A stretch of 47,388 nucleotides of DNA from Fidelibacterota bacterium (GTDB lineage: Bacteria; Fidelibacterota; Marinisomatia; Marinisomatales; UBA1611), in the NCBI GenBank assembly GCA_018658715.1, contig JABHUQ010000105.1, positions 1-47,388 of the forward strand, in the 5' to 3' direction. Both the position numbers and the translations under genes were made by a program. The notes beneath the pieces are model-generated. The model worked only from the letters and a program-made list of their open reading frames with translations, searched no databases and had not been told where the DNA came from. This document shows positions 36,013 through 45,704 of this stretch, piece after piece. How positions within the stretch are numbered: position 1 is the stretch's first letter; each line of letters starts with the position of its first letter.

Positions 36013-36045
36013 TGTTTTATTGTTGTAAATTCAACTACACATTTT

Positions 36046-36441
36046 ATGAAATATTCTGCAAAATACTCCCAACTCGTCATGCCACAGGATACAAATATTC
36101 TTGGGACACTTTTCGGGGGAAAAATGATTTCTTGGATGGATATAGCTGCAGCCAAAGCAGCGCATCGATGTTTAATAGATGTGTCGGCCGATTCCATTGT
36201 AACACGAGCAATGGAAACTATTGAATTTCAAGAAGCAGTAGAAATGGGTGAATGGGTCAATTTAGAGAGTGTAGTTGTTTCTGTTGGTAAAACTTCTTTT
36301 AAAATAAAAGTAGAAGCCTATGCAGAGCGAATAGGCGGAGAAAAACGTTTAGCATGTTCTGGAATTTTTACAATGGTATCTGTCTGTAAAAATGAAGACG
36401 GAACTTTTAAAAGTGTGGCGCATGGCTTAAATCTATCATAA
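36046..36441 (+). CDS. Acyl-CoA thioesterase, hotdog fold (YciA/BFIT-like)
   Basis: 131 aa. The hotdog pattern is VMPQDTNILGTLFGGKMISWMDIAAAKAA, with N-x-x-G-x-x-F-G-G and the catalytic Asp after the helix start, then RAMETIEFQEAVEMGEWV and SFKIKVEAYAE. This matches the short YciA-type acyl-CoA thioesterases, which hydrolyse a broad range of acyl-CoA in the cytosol as oligomers. It is preceded by the large hairpin at 35940-36012, suggesting regulation. Acetyl-CoA synthetase follows 101 bp downstream, so both concern CoA-thioester balance. Confidence 0.88.
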   Translation: MKYSAKYSQLVMPQDTNILGTLFGGKMISWMDIAAAKAAHRCLIDVSADSIVTRAMETIEFQEAVEMGEWVNLESVVVSVGKTSFKIKVEAYAERIGGEKRLACSGIFTMVSVCKNEDGTFKSVAHGLNLS

Positions 36442-36542
36442 TTTAACAAAGACCTTTATAATACCTACAGTGTAAAGGAAATAATATTTCTTCATGTGTA
36501 TTTGGGATTGCTAGGGCATCTAATAAGAAAGGAATTACACTC

Positions 36543-38486
36543 ATGTCTGACCAAATTTATTCACCATCGAATGCATTTTCTGAAAAAGCTTTGGTGTCGT
36601 CGATGAATGATTATCGGAATCTTTATAATAATTCGATAAAATATCCGGAAGCCTTTTGGGCTGAAGTGGCTGATCGTATTACATGGACCAAAAAATGGGA
36701 CAATGTGCGGGACTTCGACTTTGTCAAAGGGCAGATCAAATGGTACGAAGGTGGAAAACTGAATGTAAGCTACAATTGCTTGGACCGTCATGTTGAAGAT
36801 GGCCATGGAAATCAAACGGCTTTAATTTGGGAAGGGAATAATCCTGAAGAAGATGAAACATATACTTTTAACGAATTATTACATGAAGTCCAAAAATTTG
36901 CTAATGTTCTTAAAGGGCTAGGCGTAGAGAAAGGTGATCGCGTATGTATGTATATGCAAATGATTCCCCAACTTCCAGTGGCTATGTTAGCTTGTGCGCG
37001 AATTGGGGCAGTTCATTCCATTGTATTTGGTGCGTTTAGTGCTGAATCATTGCGAGATAGAATTAATGATTCATCCTGTAAAATTTTGATTACACAAGAT
37101 ACAGGTGTTCGCGGAACAAAATTAAATATCCCCATGAAAAGTAATGCAGATAAAGCTGTGGCAGAAACGCCATCCATTCAGCATGTAGTTGTTGTGCAAC
37201 GTACTGGAGAATCTGTGGATATGACCGAAGGAAGAGATACTTGGTGGCACGAATCTATGGCTTCCGCTGATGCAGTCTGCAAACCAGTTGAAATGGATGC
37301 AGAAGATCCACTTTTCATTTTATATACATCTGGTTCAACGGGCCAGCCTAAAGGTGTATTACATACAACAGGCGGATATTTGGTCTATACTTCCTATACC
37401 CATGAAAAAATCTTCGATTATAAAGAAGGAGATATTTATTGGTGTACAGCCGACATTGGTTGGATAACGGGTCATTCCTACATTGTGTATGGACCATTAG
37501 CCAATCGAGCTACAACCGTCATGTTTGAAGGTGTGCCAAATTTCCCTGATTATGGTCGTTTCTGGGATGTCGTGGATAAACATAAAATCAATCAATTCTA
37601 CACCGCGCCTACAGCTTTACGTGCATTAATGAAAGAGGGGAATGATCATGTTACATCACGGGACTTATCTTCTTTAAGATTACTTGGATCTGTGGGTGAA
37701 CCGATCAAAGAACCAGAATGGAAATGGTATCATGAAATAATAGGGAAAGGGACATGTCCGATTGTAGATACATGGTGGCAGACAGAAACCGGTGGCATTA
37801 TGCTTACTCCATTGCCAGGTGCAACACCATTAAAACCCGGATCAGCAACTTTCCCATATTTTGGCATTGAGCCAGTATTACTCACAGAAGAAGGACAAGA
37901 AATAGATGGAAATAATGTAGCCGGTTTATTGGCAATAAAAACATCCTGGCCCGGACAAATGCGAACCATTTATGGCGATCATGATCGTTTTATACAAACA
38001 TACTTTGCCATGTATCCTGGATATTATTTTACAGGAGATGGTGCTCGTCGAGATAAGGATGGATATTACTGGATTACTGGACGTGTGGATGATGTATTGA
38101 ATGTATCTGGTCATCGGATTGGGACTGCAGAAGTAGAAGGTTCTATCGGAAAAGCCATAGGTGTGGCAGAAGCAGCTGTAGTTGGTTTCCAGCATGTTAT
38201 TAAAGGGCAAGGCATTTATGCTTATGTTACCCTCATGACGGGTGTGGATGAAAGTGATGATATTAAAGCATCTATATTGGCTTCAGTTACAAAAGAGATT
38301 GGACCCCATTCTAAACCGGATGTGATTCAATTTACACCTGCATTGCCGAAAACACGTTCCGGGAAAATCATGCGAAGAATTCTTCGAAAAATCGCAGAAA
38401 ATGAATTAGATAGTATGGGAGATATTTCTACTTTGGCTGACCCAAGTATTGTGCAAAAATTAATCAAAACACGCCCAGCTATTTAA
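36543..38486 (+). CDS. acsA: Acetyl-CoA synthetase (AMP-forming)
   Basis: 647 aa, full length, with AAGAAAGGA before the ATG. ANL-family motifs are [19 protein letters not shown], the P-loop [46 protein letters not shown], the adenylate-binding [18 protein letters not shown], and C-terminal [14 protein letters not shown] with the acetylation-prone lysine. It makes acetyl-CoA from acetate, ATP and CoA. The 101-bp leader has two small dyads, CCTTTA/TAAAGG (36453-36478) and a GAAAT/ATTTC repeat just after, of unknown meaning. Confidence 0.96.
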   Translation: MSDQIYSPSNAFSEKALVSSMNDYRNLYNNSIKYPEAFWAEVADRITWTKKWDNVRDFDFVKGQIKWYEGGKLNVSYNCLDRHVEDGHGNQTALIWEGNNPEEDETYTFNELLHEVQKFANVLKGLGVEKGDRVCMYMQMIPQLPVAMLACARIGAVHSIVFGAFSAESLRDRINDSSCKILITQDTGVRGTKLNIPMKSNADKAVAETPSIQHVVVVQRTGESVDMTEGRDTWWHESMASADAVCKPVEMDAEDPLFILYTSGSTGQPKGVLHTTGGYLVYTSYTHEKIFDYKEGDIYWCTADIGWITGHSYIVYGPLANRATTVMFEGVPNFPDYGRFWDVVDKHKINQFYTAPTALRALMKEGNDHVTSRDLSSLRLLGSVGEPIKEPEWKWYHEIIGKGTCPIVDTWWQTETGGIMLTPLPGATPLKPGSATFPYFGIEPVLLTEEGQEIDGNNVAGLLAIKTSWPGQMRTIYGDHDRFIQTYFAMYPGYYFTGDGARRDKDGYYWITGRVDDVLNVSGHRIGTAEVEGSIGKAIGVAEAAVVGFQHVIKGQGIYAYVTLMTGVDESDDIKASILASVTKEIGPHSKPDVIQFTPALPKTRSGKIMRRILRKIAENELDSMGDISTLADPSIVQKLIKTRPAI

Positions 38487-38777
38487 ATTGTTTCATGAAT
38501 TAATGGAGACTCAGACCTTTTTGGGATGAGCCACCATTATTTATATAAACACTTTTCTCTTTTTTGAAAGATAACGAACTGGTCGTCCTTATCCAAAGTG
38601 TATACAATTGATGAGACTGATGGATCAATATATCTTTTTGGCGTATCTGTGTCTGTGGCTCAAGAACTCATCCATAAATATTTATTCACAAACCATCCAC
38701 GAATAACAATTGAATGCATTAAGAGGAAAAAGTAATTTCCTTAGCAAGTTTTAAACTTAAAAAGAAAGAAATCAATC
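38487..38777. other. Gap between acsA and pepA, with a marginal small ORF
   Basis: This 291-bp gap shows no clear terminator or recognised element. One frame is open from 38568 to TAA 38733-38735 and reads protein-like residues (VYTIDETDGSIYLFGVSVSV, then AQELIHKYLF and RITIECIKRKK), but its only start is GTG 38598 (45 aa) with no ribosome site. It might be a decayed gene remnant. An AAAGAAAG stretch just before 38778 serves pepA. Confidence 0.3.
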
Positions 38778-40226
38778 ATGTCGTATGTATCAAACGTAAC
38801 TCAATCCAATGAAGCTTGGCTAAATAATGAAAAAACATTTATTGTATTAGGCCAATTTCAAGATGAACCTGTATCAGTTCAGGCTGATGCTATTAGTGCC
38901 CAATTAAATGCCGCTTTAAAATTAGGGGATTTCAAAGGGAAAACAGGCGAAAATAGAACCTTTTATTTAGGTGGAAAAACCATTGTTGTAACAGGATTAG
39001 GCAAAAAAGATAAATTTGATGCAGATGCAGCGCGTAAAGCTGCCGGACAAGCGTGCCGAATTGCTATTAGCCGTAAAGTCAATAACATTGCAATTGAATG
39101 TTTTGGGGGTGAAGAATATTCGCAAGCTATTGGTGAAGGTGTTACCCTAGGGAGTTATCAATTTTTAGATTATAAAACAAAAAAGAAAGATACATTTGAG
39201 CTGAGTTCGGTGACAGTCTTAGGTGGCGAAAAGGATGATATCCAAAAAGGAGCCACGATAGGTTCGAGTGTATGTTTTTCTCGTGATTTAGGTAATCATC
39301 CTGGAAATACATCCACACCAACCCATTTAGCAAATGTTGCACAATCCATTGCAAAAGAAGGAAACATGTCTATTACTGTTTTTGAACGAGAAGAATTCAC
39401 AGAAATGGGAATGGGTGGATTAGCTGGAGTTGCTCAAGGAACAGATGAACCGCCTAAATTTATCATTTTGGAATATTATGGTGCCGAAGATAAAGATGAA
39501 AAACCAAAAGTCCTTGTTGGGAAAGGGCTTACCTTTGATGCAGGCGGAATATCGATTAAGCCGGGCGCAAGTATGGATGAAATGAAATATGACATGTGTG
39601 GGTCAGCAACTGTTTTAGGTGTAATGCATGCCATTGCATCTTTAAAACCAAAAATTAATGTAGTCATGATTGTGCCATCCACAGAAAATTTACTTGGAGC
39701 AAAGGCTTATAAACCGGGTGATATATTAACCGCATACAATGGGAAAACGATTGAAGTATTAAATACAGATGCAGAAGGGCGACTCATTCTTGCAGATGGT
39801 TTATCCTATGCAAGCAAACATTATGATCCCGAATTCATTTTAGATTTTGCCACATTAACGGGTGCTATTTTATTCGCATTAGGCCATGAAGCCACTGGTG
39901 TGATGGGAACAAATAATGCATTAATGGATCAAGTGAAAGCATCTTCTAAAAATACGGGCGAAAAAGTTTGGGGTTTCCCGCTTTGGCCAGAATATTGCAA
40001 ACAAATTAAATCAGATATTGCAGACGTAAAAAATATGGGTGCACCCCGTCAAGCTGGATCCATAGCCGCTGGCGCCTTTTTGAAAGAATTTGTTGGGAAA
40101 GATATTCCATGGATTCATTTTGATATTGCTGGAACTGCTTGGGGTGGGAAACCTACCAGTATTGATCCAAAAGGGAGTGCAACAGGATGGGGTGTTCGAC
40201 TTGTCCTAGATTTGTTGAATGTCTAA
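38778..40226 (+). CDS. pepA: Leucyl aminopeptidase (M17 family)
   Basis: 482 aa with the two-domain M17 layout. The catalytic domain has VGKGLTFDAGGISIKPG (first metal Lys and Asp), MDEMKYDMCGSATVLG (metal Asp) and the signature NTDAEGRLILADGL (Asp, Glu, Arg). TGAILFALGHEATGVM and AWGGKPTSIDPKGSATG complete it. It removes N-terminal residues from peptides as a cytosolic hexamer with two metal ions. The last 8 nt overlap the start of the secreted nuclease-like gene, but the two products act in different compartments. Confidence 0.95.
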   Translation: MSYVSNVTQSNEAWLNNEKTFIVLGQFQDEPVSVQADAISAQLNAALKLGDFKGKTGENRTFYLGGKTIVVTGLGKKDKFDADAARKAAGQACRIAISRKVNNIAIECFGGEEYSQAIGEGVTLGSYQFLDYKTKKKDTFELSSVTVLGGEKDDIQKGATIGSSVCFSRDLGNHPGNTSTPTHLANVAQSIAKEGNMSITVFEREEFTEMGMGGLAGVAQGTDEPPKFIILEYYGAEDKDEKPKVLVGKGLTFDAGGISIKPGASMDEMKYDMCGSATVLGVMHAIASLKPKINVVMIVPSTENLLGAKAYKPGDILTAYNGKTIEVLNTDAEGRLILADGLSYASKHYDPEFILDFATLTGAILFALGHEATGVMGTNNALMDQVKASSKNTGEKVWGFPLWPEYCKQIKSDIADVKNMGAPRQAGSIAAGAFLKEFVGKDIPWIHFDIAGTAWGGKPTSIDPKGSATGWGVRLVLDLLNV

Positions 40227-41985
40227 GTCTCTCATAAAAAAACAAATAATATTTGGGCTATTCCAAATATTGGGTATTCCTTTTTTATGCTCGACTCTCT
40301 TTGCTGGTCACAGCATTACAATTGATGGACAATTTCAAGATTGGGATAATGTGAATGTAGCTTATGCGGATGGGCAAACAGATGGCATGAGTGCTGATTT
40401 TGCTGATATTAAAATCACCTATGATATGGACTTTTTATTCATTTATTTTTCATTTCACGATGGCGAATTTCTTTTGCAAGATGGAAATACTTTCAATCTG
40501 TATATAGATAGTGACAATAATCCTGAAACTGGATTAGAGAAAAATGGTATTGGAGCTGAATTACATTGGGTATTTGGTCAACGACAAGGAACGTGGCATA
40601 GCAATGGAAATCAAATATCCATTTGGCAAAATGATATTACATTAAGAACGGGCCCAACAATTACTTCCAATGAATTTGAAATAGCCATATCACGATATTG
40701 TGATGTATTTGGTGGAGAAATTGTTGAAGGAAATCTCATTATTGAAGAAGTATCGTCAAATTCCGATACCGTTCCCAATGAGTCCGGTGGTATTTATTTT
40801 TCTATTGGTGAAGATGCCGTCCCGTATCCCGAACCCATTCCATTTGAACGACGTCATGAAAATGATATTCGTATTCTGTCTTACAATACATTACACACCG
40901 GCATTGTGGAGCCTGATCGCCAACCCCATTTTGAACGGATTATTAAAGCCATAGATCCGGACATTATTGCATTACAAGAACATAGTGAATGGGATGAAAT
41001 TGAAGATATTATTCAATCATGGTTTCCAGAAGATAATTGGACTGCCAGTTGGACGTATCGTGATTTAATTGTTCTATCACGATTCCCACTTATCAATGAT
41101 GCAAATCTGATTAGTTCTGAACGGTCCATGTGTGCATTACTCGACACAGAAAATGAAATGGGACACAATCTTTTAATCATGAATTCTCATTTATCCTGTT
41201 GCGATAATGATGAAGCGCGCCAACAACAAGTGGACGAATTTGCATCCGTTTGGCGTGATTGGAGACTTGGCGGTAATGGGCCATTCCCATTAGAAGCAGA
41301 AACACCTTTTATTCATGTAGGCGATTTTAATTTTGTGGGGCAAAAGCAACAAGTAATAACATTGCGAGATGGAGATATTCTGGATGAAAGTACTTATGGT
41401 GCAGATTATCCGCCTGATTGGGATGAGTCATCCATTATTGATTTATTTTCCAGACATACTGAAAAACGAATGGGATATACTTGGAGAAGTGATGGAAGTT
41501 CCTTTAATCCAGGTAAATTGGATTATATCTTTTATTCAGATGCAACAATCGATTCAGGGCGGCATTTTGTGGTGAATACATTAGCTATGAGTCCGGAAAC
41601 GTTAGCTGAAAATGGATTGGAATGGAATGATACTCAAGAAGCGTCTGATCATTTACCGCGGGTTTTTGATATTTCTCTTAATCCCAATGCAAGTATTGGA
41701 CATGAAGAAGGTTCTCCGGCTGAATTTATTATAATGGCTAATTATCCAAATCCATTTAATCCTATAACGACCATTTCACTCACCATTAATAATCCTATTC
41801 AGAATGGTTCAATGGATATTATTGATATGAATGGACGAATTGTAGATCACATGTGGTCTGGAAACCTAATATCAGGTTCACATACATTTAAGTGGGACGG
41901 ACAGATAAAATCTAGTGGCATATATTTCGCTCGATTACATGGAAATGGAATAAGCCGAACCCACAAAATGATTTTACTAAAATAG
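40219..41985 (+). CDS. Secreted endonuclease/exonuclease/phosphatase protein with type IX-like sorting domain
   Basis: 588 aa with a signal peptide (about 1-29). Domain 1 (about 30-190) starts ITIDGQFQDWDNV and is a CBM9/DOMON-like beta sandwich. Domain 2 (about 215-485) is EEP: ILSYNTLHTG, IIALQEHSEW (catalytic Glu), MNSHLSCC, HVGDFNFVG (D-x-N), KLDYIFYSD and SDHLPRVFDI (terminal SDH). All key residues are present. Domain 3 (about 505-588) opens NYPNPFNPITT and ends THKMILLK, the Por/T9SS-type sorting signal. It probably cuts DNA, RNA or phosphoesters outside the cell for phosphorus or nucleoside scavenging. The exact substrate is unknown. Confidence 0.85.
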   Translation: MSKSLIKKQIIFGLFQILGIPFLCSTLFAGHSITIDGQFQDWDNVNVAYADGQTDGMSADFADIKITYDMDFLFIYFSFHDGEFLLQDGNTFNLYIDSDNNPETGLEKNGIGAELHWVFGQRQGTWHSNGNQISIWQNDITLRTGPTITSNEFEIAISRYCDVFGGEIVEGNLIIEEVSSNSDTVPNESGGIYFSIGEDAVPYPEPIPFERRHENDIRILSYNTLHTGIVEPDRQPHFERIIKAIDPDIIALQEHSEWDEIEDIIQSWFPEDNWTASWTYRDLIVLSRFPLINDANLISSERSMCALLDTENEMGHNLLIMNSHLSCCDNDEARQQQVDEFASVWRDWRLGGNGPFPLEAETPFIHVGDFNFVGQKQQVITLRDGDILDESTYGADYPPDWDESSIIDLFSRHTEKRMGYTWRSDGSSFNPGKLDYIFYSDATIDSGRHFVVNTLAMSPETLAENGLEWNDTQEASDHLPRVFDISLNPNASIGHEEGSPAEFIIMANYPNPFNPITTISLTINNPIQNGSMDIIDMNGRIVDHMWSGNLISGSHTFKWDGQIKSSGIYFARLHGNGISRTHKMILLK

Positions 41986-42031
41986 CTGTGTTTCACTTTT
42001 CCCTTTTGCAAGAAATCTTGTAGGTTTACCC

Positions 42032-43129
42032 ATGACTACATCTTTAGGAATGATTCTTTTTATCATAGGTTTTGCCGGTGGTGCCGGAGTGATTTGGTTT
42101 CTCAGACAAAAAGAAATCGATAATATTCAATCAAATACAGAACAAATGAAGGATGCTTTCGGAAATTTATCCAAAGAAGCCTTGGGCGAAGTTCAAAATA
42201 CGTTTATGGAATTAGCCAAAAATCAATTGGAATCCCATTTAAAATCATCTGATGATCAATTAGATAATAAAAAGAAACTTATTGATTCATCTTTGAAAGA
42301 ATTGAAAGACCAGTTGGAAAACTTGAATAAGCGAACTGGCGAACTCAAAGGTCAGATGGAACAATCTCAATCCGGGATTTCCCAATTAGCAGATTCTACA
42401 TCCCAGTTGCGTCAAATATTATCTAGTTCTCAAGCTCGTGGTCAATGGGGAGAACGGATGGTGGAAGATATCTTGAATTTCATTGGTCTTGCAGAAGGGA
42501 TCAATTACAGTAAACAATCACAATCCGGTTCAGACCGTCCCGATTTCACCTTTTTCCTTCCGGATGAAAAAATTATCAATATGGATGTCAAATTTCCATT
42601 GGCACATTATGAAAAATTTATTGCTGCTGATAGCGACATAGAAAAAGAATCGGAAAAAAAGGCTTTTCTTAGAGATGTACGTGAACGTGTGAAAGAAGTG
42701 GCCAAAAGAACTTACATCAATACAGAAGGTGGAACAGTTGATTATGTGTTGCTCTTTATTCCAAATGAAAGTATTTATGCTTTCCTAAACCAGGAAGACC
42801 ATGATTTAATCGACTTCTCTCTTGAAAAGAAAATTTTACTCTGTTCACCCATTACTCTTTATGCAATCTTATCATTAATTCGCCAAGCAGTTTCCAATTT
42901 TGCCATGGAACAGAAAGCAGGTGAAATGCAGGCTCAGGTAGGGAAATTCAGAGAACAATGGACAAAATTTATAGAAAAATTGGAATCTTTGGGAAAAACA
43001 TTAGGTACAGCGACAACCCATTATGAATCTTTGACAGGGCCACGATTACGAGCTTTGGAAAAGCCCATGGATAAAATAAATGAACTTCAATTAGGACAAG
43101 ATAAAACTAGGAAAGAAATAGAAGAATGA
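42032..43129 (+). CDS. rmuC: DNA recombination protein RmuC
   Basis: 365 aa. An N-terminal membrane helix (LGMILFIIGFAGGAGVIWFL) is followed by a coiled coil (about 30-130, QSNTEQMKDAF onward). The conserved RmuC core has SSSQARGQWGERMVEDIL, and a nuclease-like region with SGSDRPDFTFFLPD and INMDVKFPLAHYEKF (D...D-x-K, a PD-(D/E)xK-like arrangement). VLLFIPNESIYAFL and SPITLYAILSLI are standard. RmuC limits DNA inversions and recombination at repeats. Its TGA overlaps the lipoprotein ATG. Confidence 0.93.
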   Translation: MTTSLGMILFIIGFAGGAGVIWFLRQKEIDNIQSNTEQMKDAFGNLSKEALGEVQNTFMELAKNQLESHLKSSDDQLDNKKKLIDSSLKELKDQLENLNKRTGELKGQMEQSQSGISQLADSTSQLRQILSSSQARGQWGERMVEDILNFIGLAEGINYSKQSQSGSDRPDFTFFLPDEKIINMDVKFPLAHYEKFIAADSDIEKESEKKAFLRDVRERVKEVAKRTYINTEGGTVDYVLLFIPNESIYAFLNQEDHDLIDFSLEKKILLCSPITLYAILSLIRQAVSNFAMEQKAGEMQAQVGKFREQWTKFIEKLESLGKTLGTATTHYESLTGPRLRALEKPMDKINELQLGQDKTRKEIEE

Positions 43130-43554
43130 AACGAAATATGATTTCAATAATATTTACTTTAATGATGTTGTCAAATTGTGTAGATCCACCAGAATATAAC
43201 GATGGGTTGCTTGAGAATATTCCGGCTATTGTCAATGAAACAGATTTTTTTTCATTAGCCTTAAAAGGAGAAAAAATTACGTCTGAAGAATCATGGGATT
43301 TAAGCATGATTCCTGATTCTAATGCAATCCTTCATACCACTTTGCGTGTAGATTATACAGGCAAAGCATCAGATTCTTCTTTTATCAATCTCATGACGGA
43401 ATCAGATACTGTATTAATGGCATTTTTGGTCAGTAGTAGTGGTTCGGTCATTTTTGATGATACATTAGCTCAATGGACAAAGTACCCGCAGAAAGTGACT
43501 TTTAATGCAAATGCCTTTTCCGGTTCGTTGGACTATCAAATTATTAAAAAATAA
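43126..43554 (+). CDS. Small lipoprotein, unknown function
   Basis: 142 aa. The signal sequence ends in a lipobox-like LSNC (MISIIFTLMMLSNC), so it should be lipid-anchored; Asn before the Cys is less usual but accepted in FCB bacteria. The mature part looks all-beta (WDLSMIPDSNAILHTTLRV, MAFLVSSSGSVIFDD, QKVTFNANAFSGSLDYQI). No family was recognised. It is translationally coupled to rmuC and lies 36 bp before an SSS symporter. Confidence 0.6.
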   Translation: MKRNMISIIFTLMMLSNCVDPPEYNDGLLENIPAIVNETDFFSLALKGEKITSEESWDLSMIPDSNAILHTTLRVDYTGKASDSSFINLMTESDTVLMAFLVSSSGSVIFDDTLAQWTKYPQKVTFNANAFSGSLDYQIIKK

Positions 43555-43590
43555 TTTGGGTTTTTATAAGGGGTAAATCTTCCATTCTAT

Positions 43591-45024
43591 ATGATTTATC
43601 TTATTACAATTTCCATTTATCTTTTTACACTCATTGGATTAGGTGTTTATAAATCTTGGAAAATAAAAACACAATCTGATTTTTCTGTTGCAGGTCGTTC
43701 ATTAACACCATGGGTGTTGGTTGGAACCATGTTAGCCACTTGGATTGGAACTGGGTCCATCCTAGGAAATGCTGGGAAAGCCTATCAAACGGGATTAGCT
43801 GCACTCATGTTACCCATGGGCGGTGTGTTTGGCATTATCATTTTGACACAGATTGCAGGAAAAGTAAGAGCATTTGAAAAGTTTACGGTTCCAGAAATCA
43901 TTGGCGACCGATATGGATCGAAGGCACGAATTTTAAGTGTAATCGCTTTAGTCATAGCTTATATGGTGATTGTGAGTTATCAATTCAATGCAGGGGGAGC
44001 AGTCCTCAAAACTGTATTGCAGGATGGTCATGGAAATCCACTCATTACAGTTCAAACTGGAACCATCATTGCAGCCATATTTATTATTGCGTATACCATG
44101 TTGGCTGGACTTGTAAGTGTAGCGTATACTGACGTTGCCAACGGTATTATTATGACACTTGCTTTAGCCATAGCTTTTCCCATTTTTTGGTTGAAAGCTG
44201 GCGGATGGAGTGGAATGGAATATTCTTTTGGTCAAATGGAGAAGCCAGAGCATATGCAATTTTGGGGCGTATATTCAGGGATGGATATTTTGAATTTTTG
44301 TTTACCACCTTTTTTATTGGTTCTGGGCGATGCCAATATGTATCAACGGTTTTTTGCAAGTAAAGATGCAAAAGGAGCGAAAAAAGCTACAACCGTATTG
44401 GTTGTTGTTATTGCTATTATTGAAATATTGATTATTGCTTCTGCGTGGGTGAGTTCAAGTTTAATCCCAGACGCCGTAAATGGGCGGCATGTTTTAATCT
44501 ATGCAGCTCATTCTTTTCTGCCACCATTCATTGGTGCTATTATGATGACTACAATTGTGGGTATCATAATTTCAACCGCTGATTCTTATTTATTAGTTCC
44601 TGCAACAACATTAATGAGAGATATTTATCAAACATATATCAACCCCAAAGTGAGTGAAACGAAAGCTGTTCTATTAAGCCGACTTCTTGTTTTAGGGTTA
44701 GGCATTTTAGCTTATATTGTATCTTTGGGCTTTGCAAAATCAGAAGGATTCTTTGAACGTGCATTATATGCATATACAATTTATGGAGCGGCTATTACCC
44801 CTGCATTAGTGGCAGCATTATTTTGGGAAAGGGCATCGTCAATGGGTGCAATTGCATCTATTATTTCTGGGACCGTTATGACATTATTATGGAAAGAGGT
44901 GTCGTTTTTTCAAACAATATTACCCAATGGCATGTATCAATCGATTGATGAAGTATTGCCTGCGATTCTTGTTTCAATTATTGCGTTAGTTGGTGGAAGT
45001 ATATTATACCCGAATAAGCGTTAA
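43591..45024 (+). CDS. Sodium:solute symporter (SSS family, second copy)
   Basis: 477 aa with 13 predicted membrane segments. It opens with TISIYLFTLIGLGVYKSWKI and DFSVAGRSLTPW, the SSS start. ATWIGTGSILGNAGKAYQTG is the sodium-site loop. IISTADSYLLVPATTLMRD carries the second sodium-site serines and DYxxVP-like region. It differs clearly from the copy at 30338-31732, so it is not a recent duplicate, and it is closer in flavour to pantothenate/proline-type members. Preceded by AGGGG at 43570. The convergent GNAT gene overlaps its last 4 nt. Confidence 0.88.
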   Translation: MIYLITISIYLFTLIGLGVYKSWKIKTQSDFSVAGRSLTPWVLVGTMLATWIGTGSILGNAGKAYQTGLAALMLPMGGVFGIIILTQIAGKVRAFEKFTVPEIIGDRYGSKARILSVIALVIAYMVIVSYQFNAGGAVLKTVLQDGHGNPLITVQTGTIIAAIFIIAYTMLAGLVSVAYTDVANGIIMTLALAIAFPIFWLKAGGWSGMEYSFGQMEKPEHMQFWGVYSGMDILNFCLPPFLLVLGDANMYQRFFASKDAKGAKKATTVLVVVIAIIEILIIASAWVSSSLIPDAVNGRHVLIYAAHSFLPPFIGAIMMTTIVGIIISTADSYLLVPATTLMRDIYQTYINPKVSETKAVLLSRLLVLGLGILAYIVSLGFAKSEGFFERALYAYTIYGAAITPALVAALFWERASSMGAIASIISGTVMTLLWKEVSFFQTILPNGMYQSIDEVLPAILVSIIALVGGSILYPNKR

Positions 45025-45617
45025 CGATTCTTTTTGGAATGAAGATTTTCCGGATCAATATTCCGTCGATAATATTCGAATGTATGGCCTGTTCCTTGCC
45101 AATTTTCCACACGATTAATTATTTTAATATCCCCACTGAATTTGGAAGAAATACCTAATTTAACATGACCCGTTACGAACTGAAGTGTTCCCTGTTTTTT
45201 AGCCCAATTCAAATAAACACGCTTTAACATTTTAGCATATCCATTTCCTTTGAATTTGGATTTAATAACAAAAGCATAAGTATATAATGTATTTAATTGC
45301 CCAAAGTTTGGATCAACCCGTGCCCAAGATTCTTTATTCAATGCTTCCAATTGAACACCAATAATATAACCAATAATTTCACCACGATATCTTGCAATAA
45401 AGGGAAGAGACCCTTTTCGATTAAAATAGCGTTGAATTGTGCCATGAGTAAGAATTGCAGGTTTACCAAAATCTTCCGCAAGAGCTTCGGAAATATGGAT
45501 TAATGCAGGGTAATCATTGAGCCCAACCGATTCAATATATTCGATTTGAAAAACCCCACTGGATGCAATAATCCGAGTTTTGGATACCTTACCTGGTTGT
45601 AATGTGGGCTCAGCCAT
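45021..45617 (-). CDS. GNAT family N-acetyltransferase
   Basis: 198 aa, minus strand. The first ~25 residues look like an unstructured tail. The GNAT core shows SLPFIARYRGEIIGYIIGV (strands 2-3) and TYAFVIKSKFKGNGYAKML, the acetyl-CoA pyrophosphate loop in the form R/K-x-x-G-x-G/A. KRVYLNWAKKQG follows. Probably a cytosolic acyltransferase acting on a small molecule or protein amine. It overlaps the SSS symporter tail to tail and shares an 87-bp divergent region with pyrF. Confidence 0.75.
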   Translation of the reverse strand: MAEPTLQPGKVSKTRIIASSGVFQIEYIESVGLNDYPALIHISEALAEDFGKPAILTHGTIQRYFNRKGSLPFIARYRGEIIGYIIGVQLEALNKESWARVDPNFGQLNTLYTYAFVIKSKFKGNGYAKMLKRVYLNWAKKQGTLQFVTGHVKLGISSKFSGDIKIINRVENWQGTGHTFEYYRRNIDPENLHSKKNR

Positions 45618-45704
45618 ATATAAAAATTACGGACAAAACTTTATTCGAATCTTTCCCTATTTCTTATTAGGTCACTTTTTTTTATCTCGGTAAATTGTAT
45701 ATCT
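45618..45704. promoter_or_regulatory. Divergent promoter region between the GNAT gene and pyrF
   Basis: 87 bp of AT-rich DNA that must drive pyrF-pyrE to the right and the GNAT gene to the left. TAAATTGTATATCTATG immediately precedes pyrF. A possible -10 element is ambiguous among several AT-rich hexamers. No pyrimidine-attenuator-like hairpin with a T-tract was seen. Confidence 0.35.

Noticed and set aside
45640-45660. TTCGAATC-like T-loop suggesting a tRNA
   Set aside because: No acceptor stem, anticodon arm or D-arm can be folded around it.
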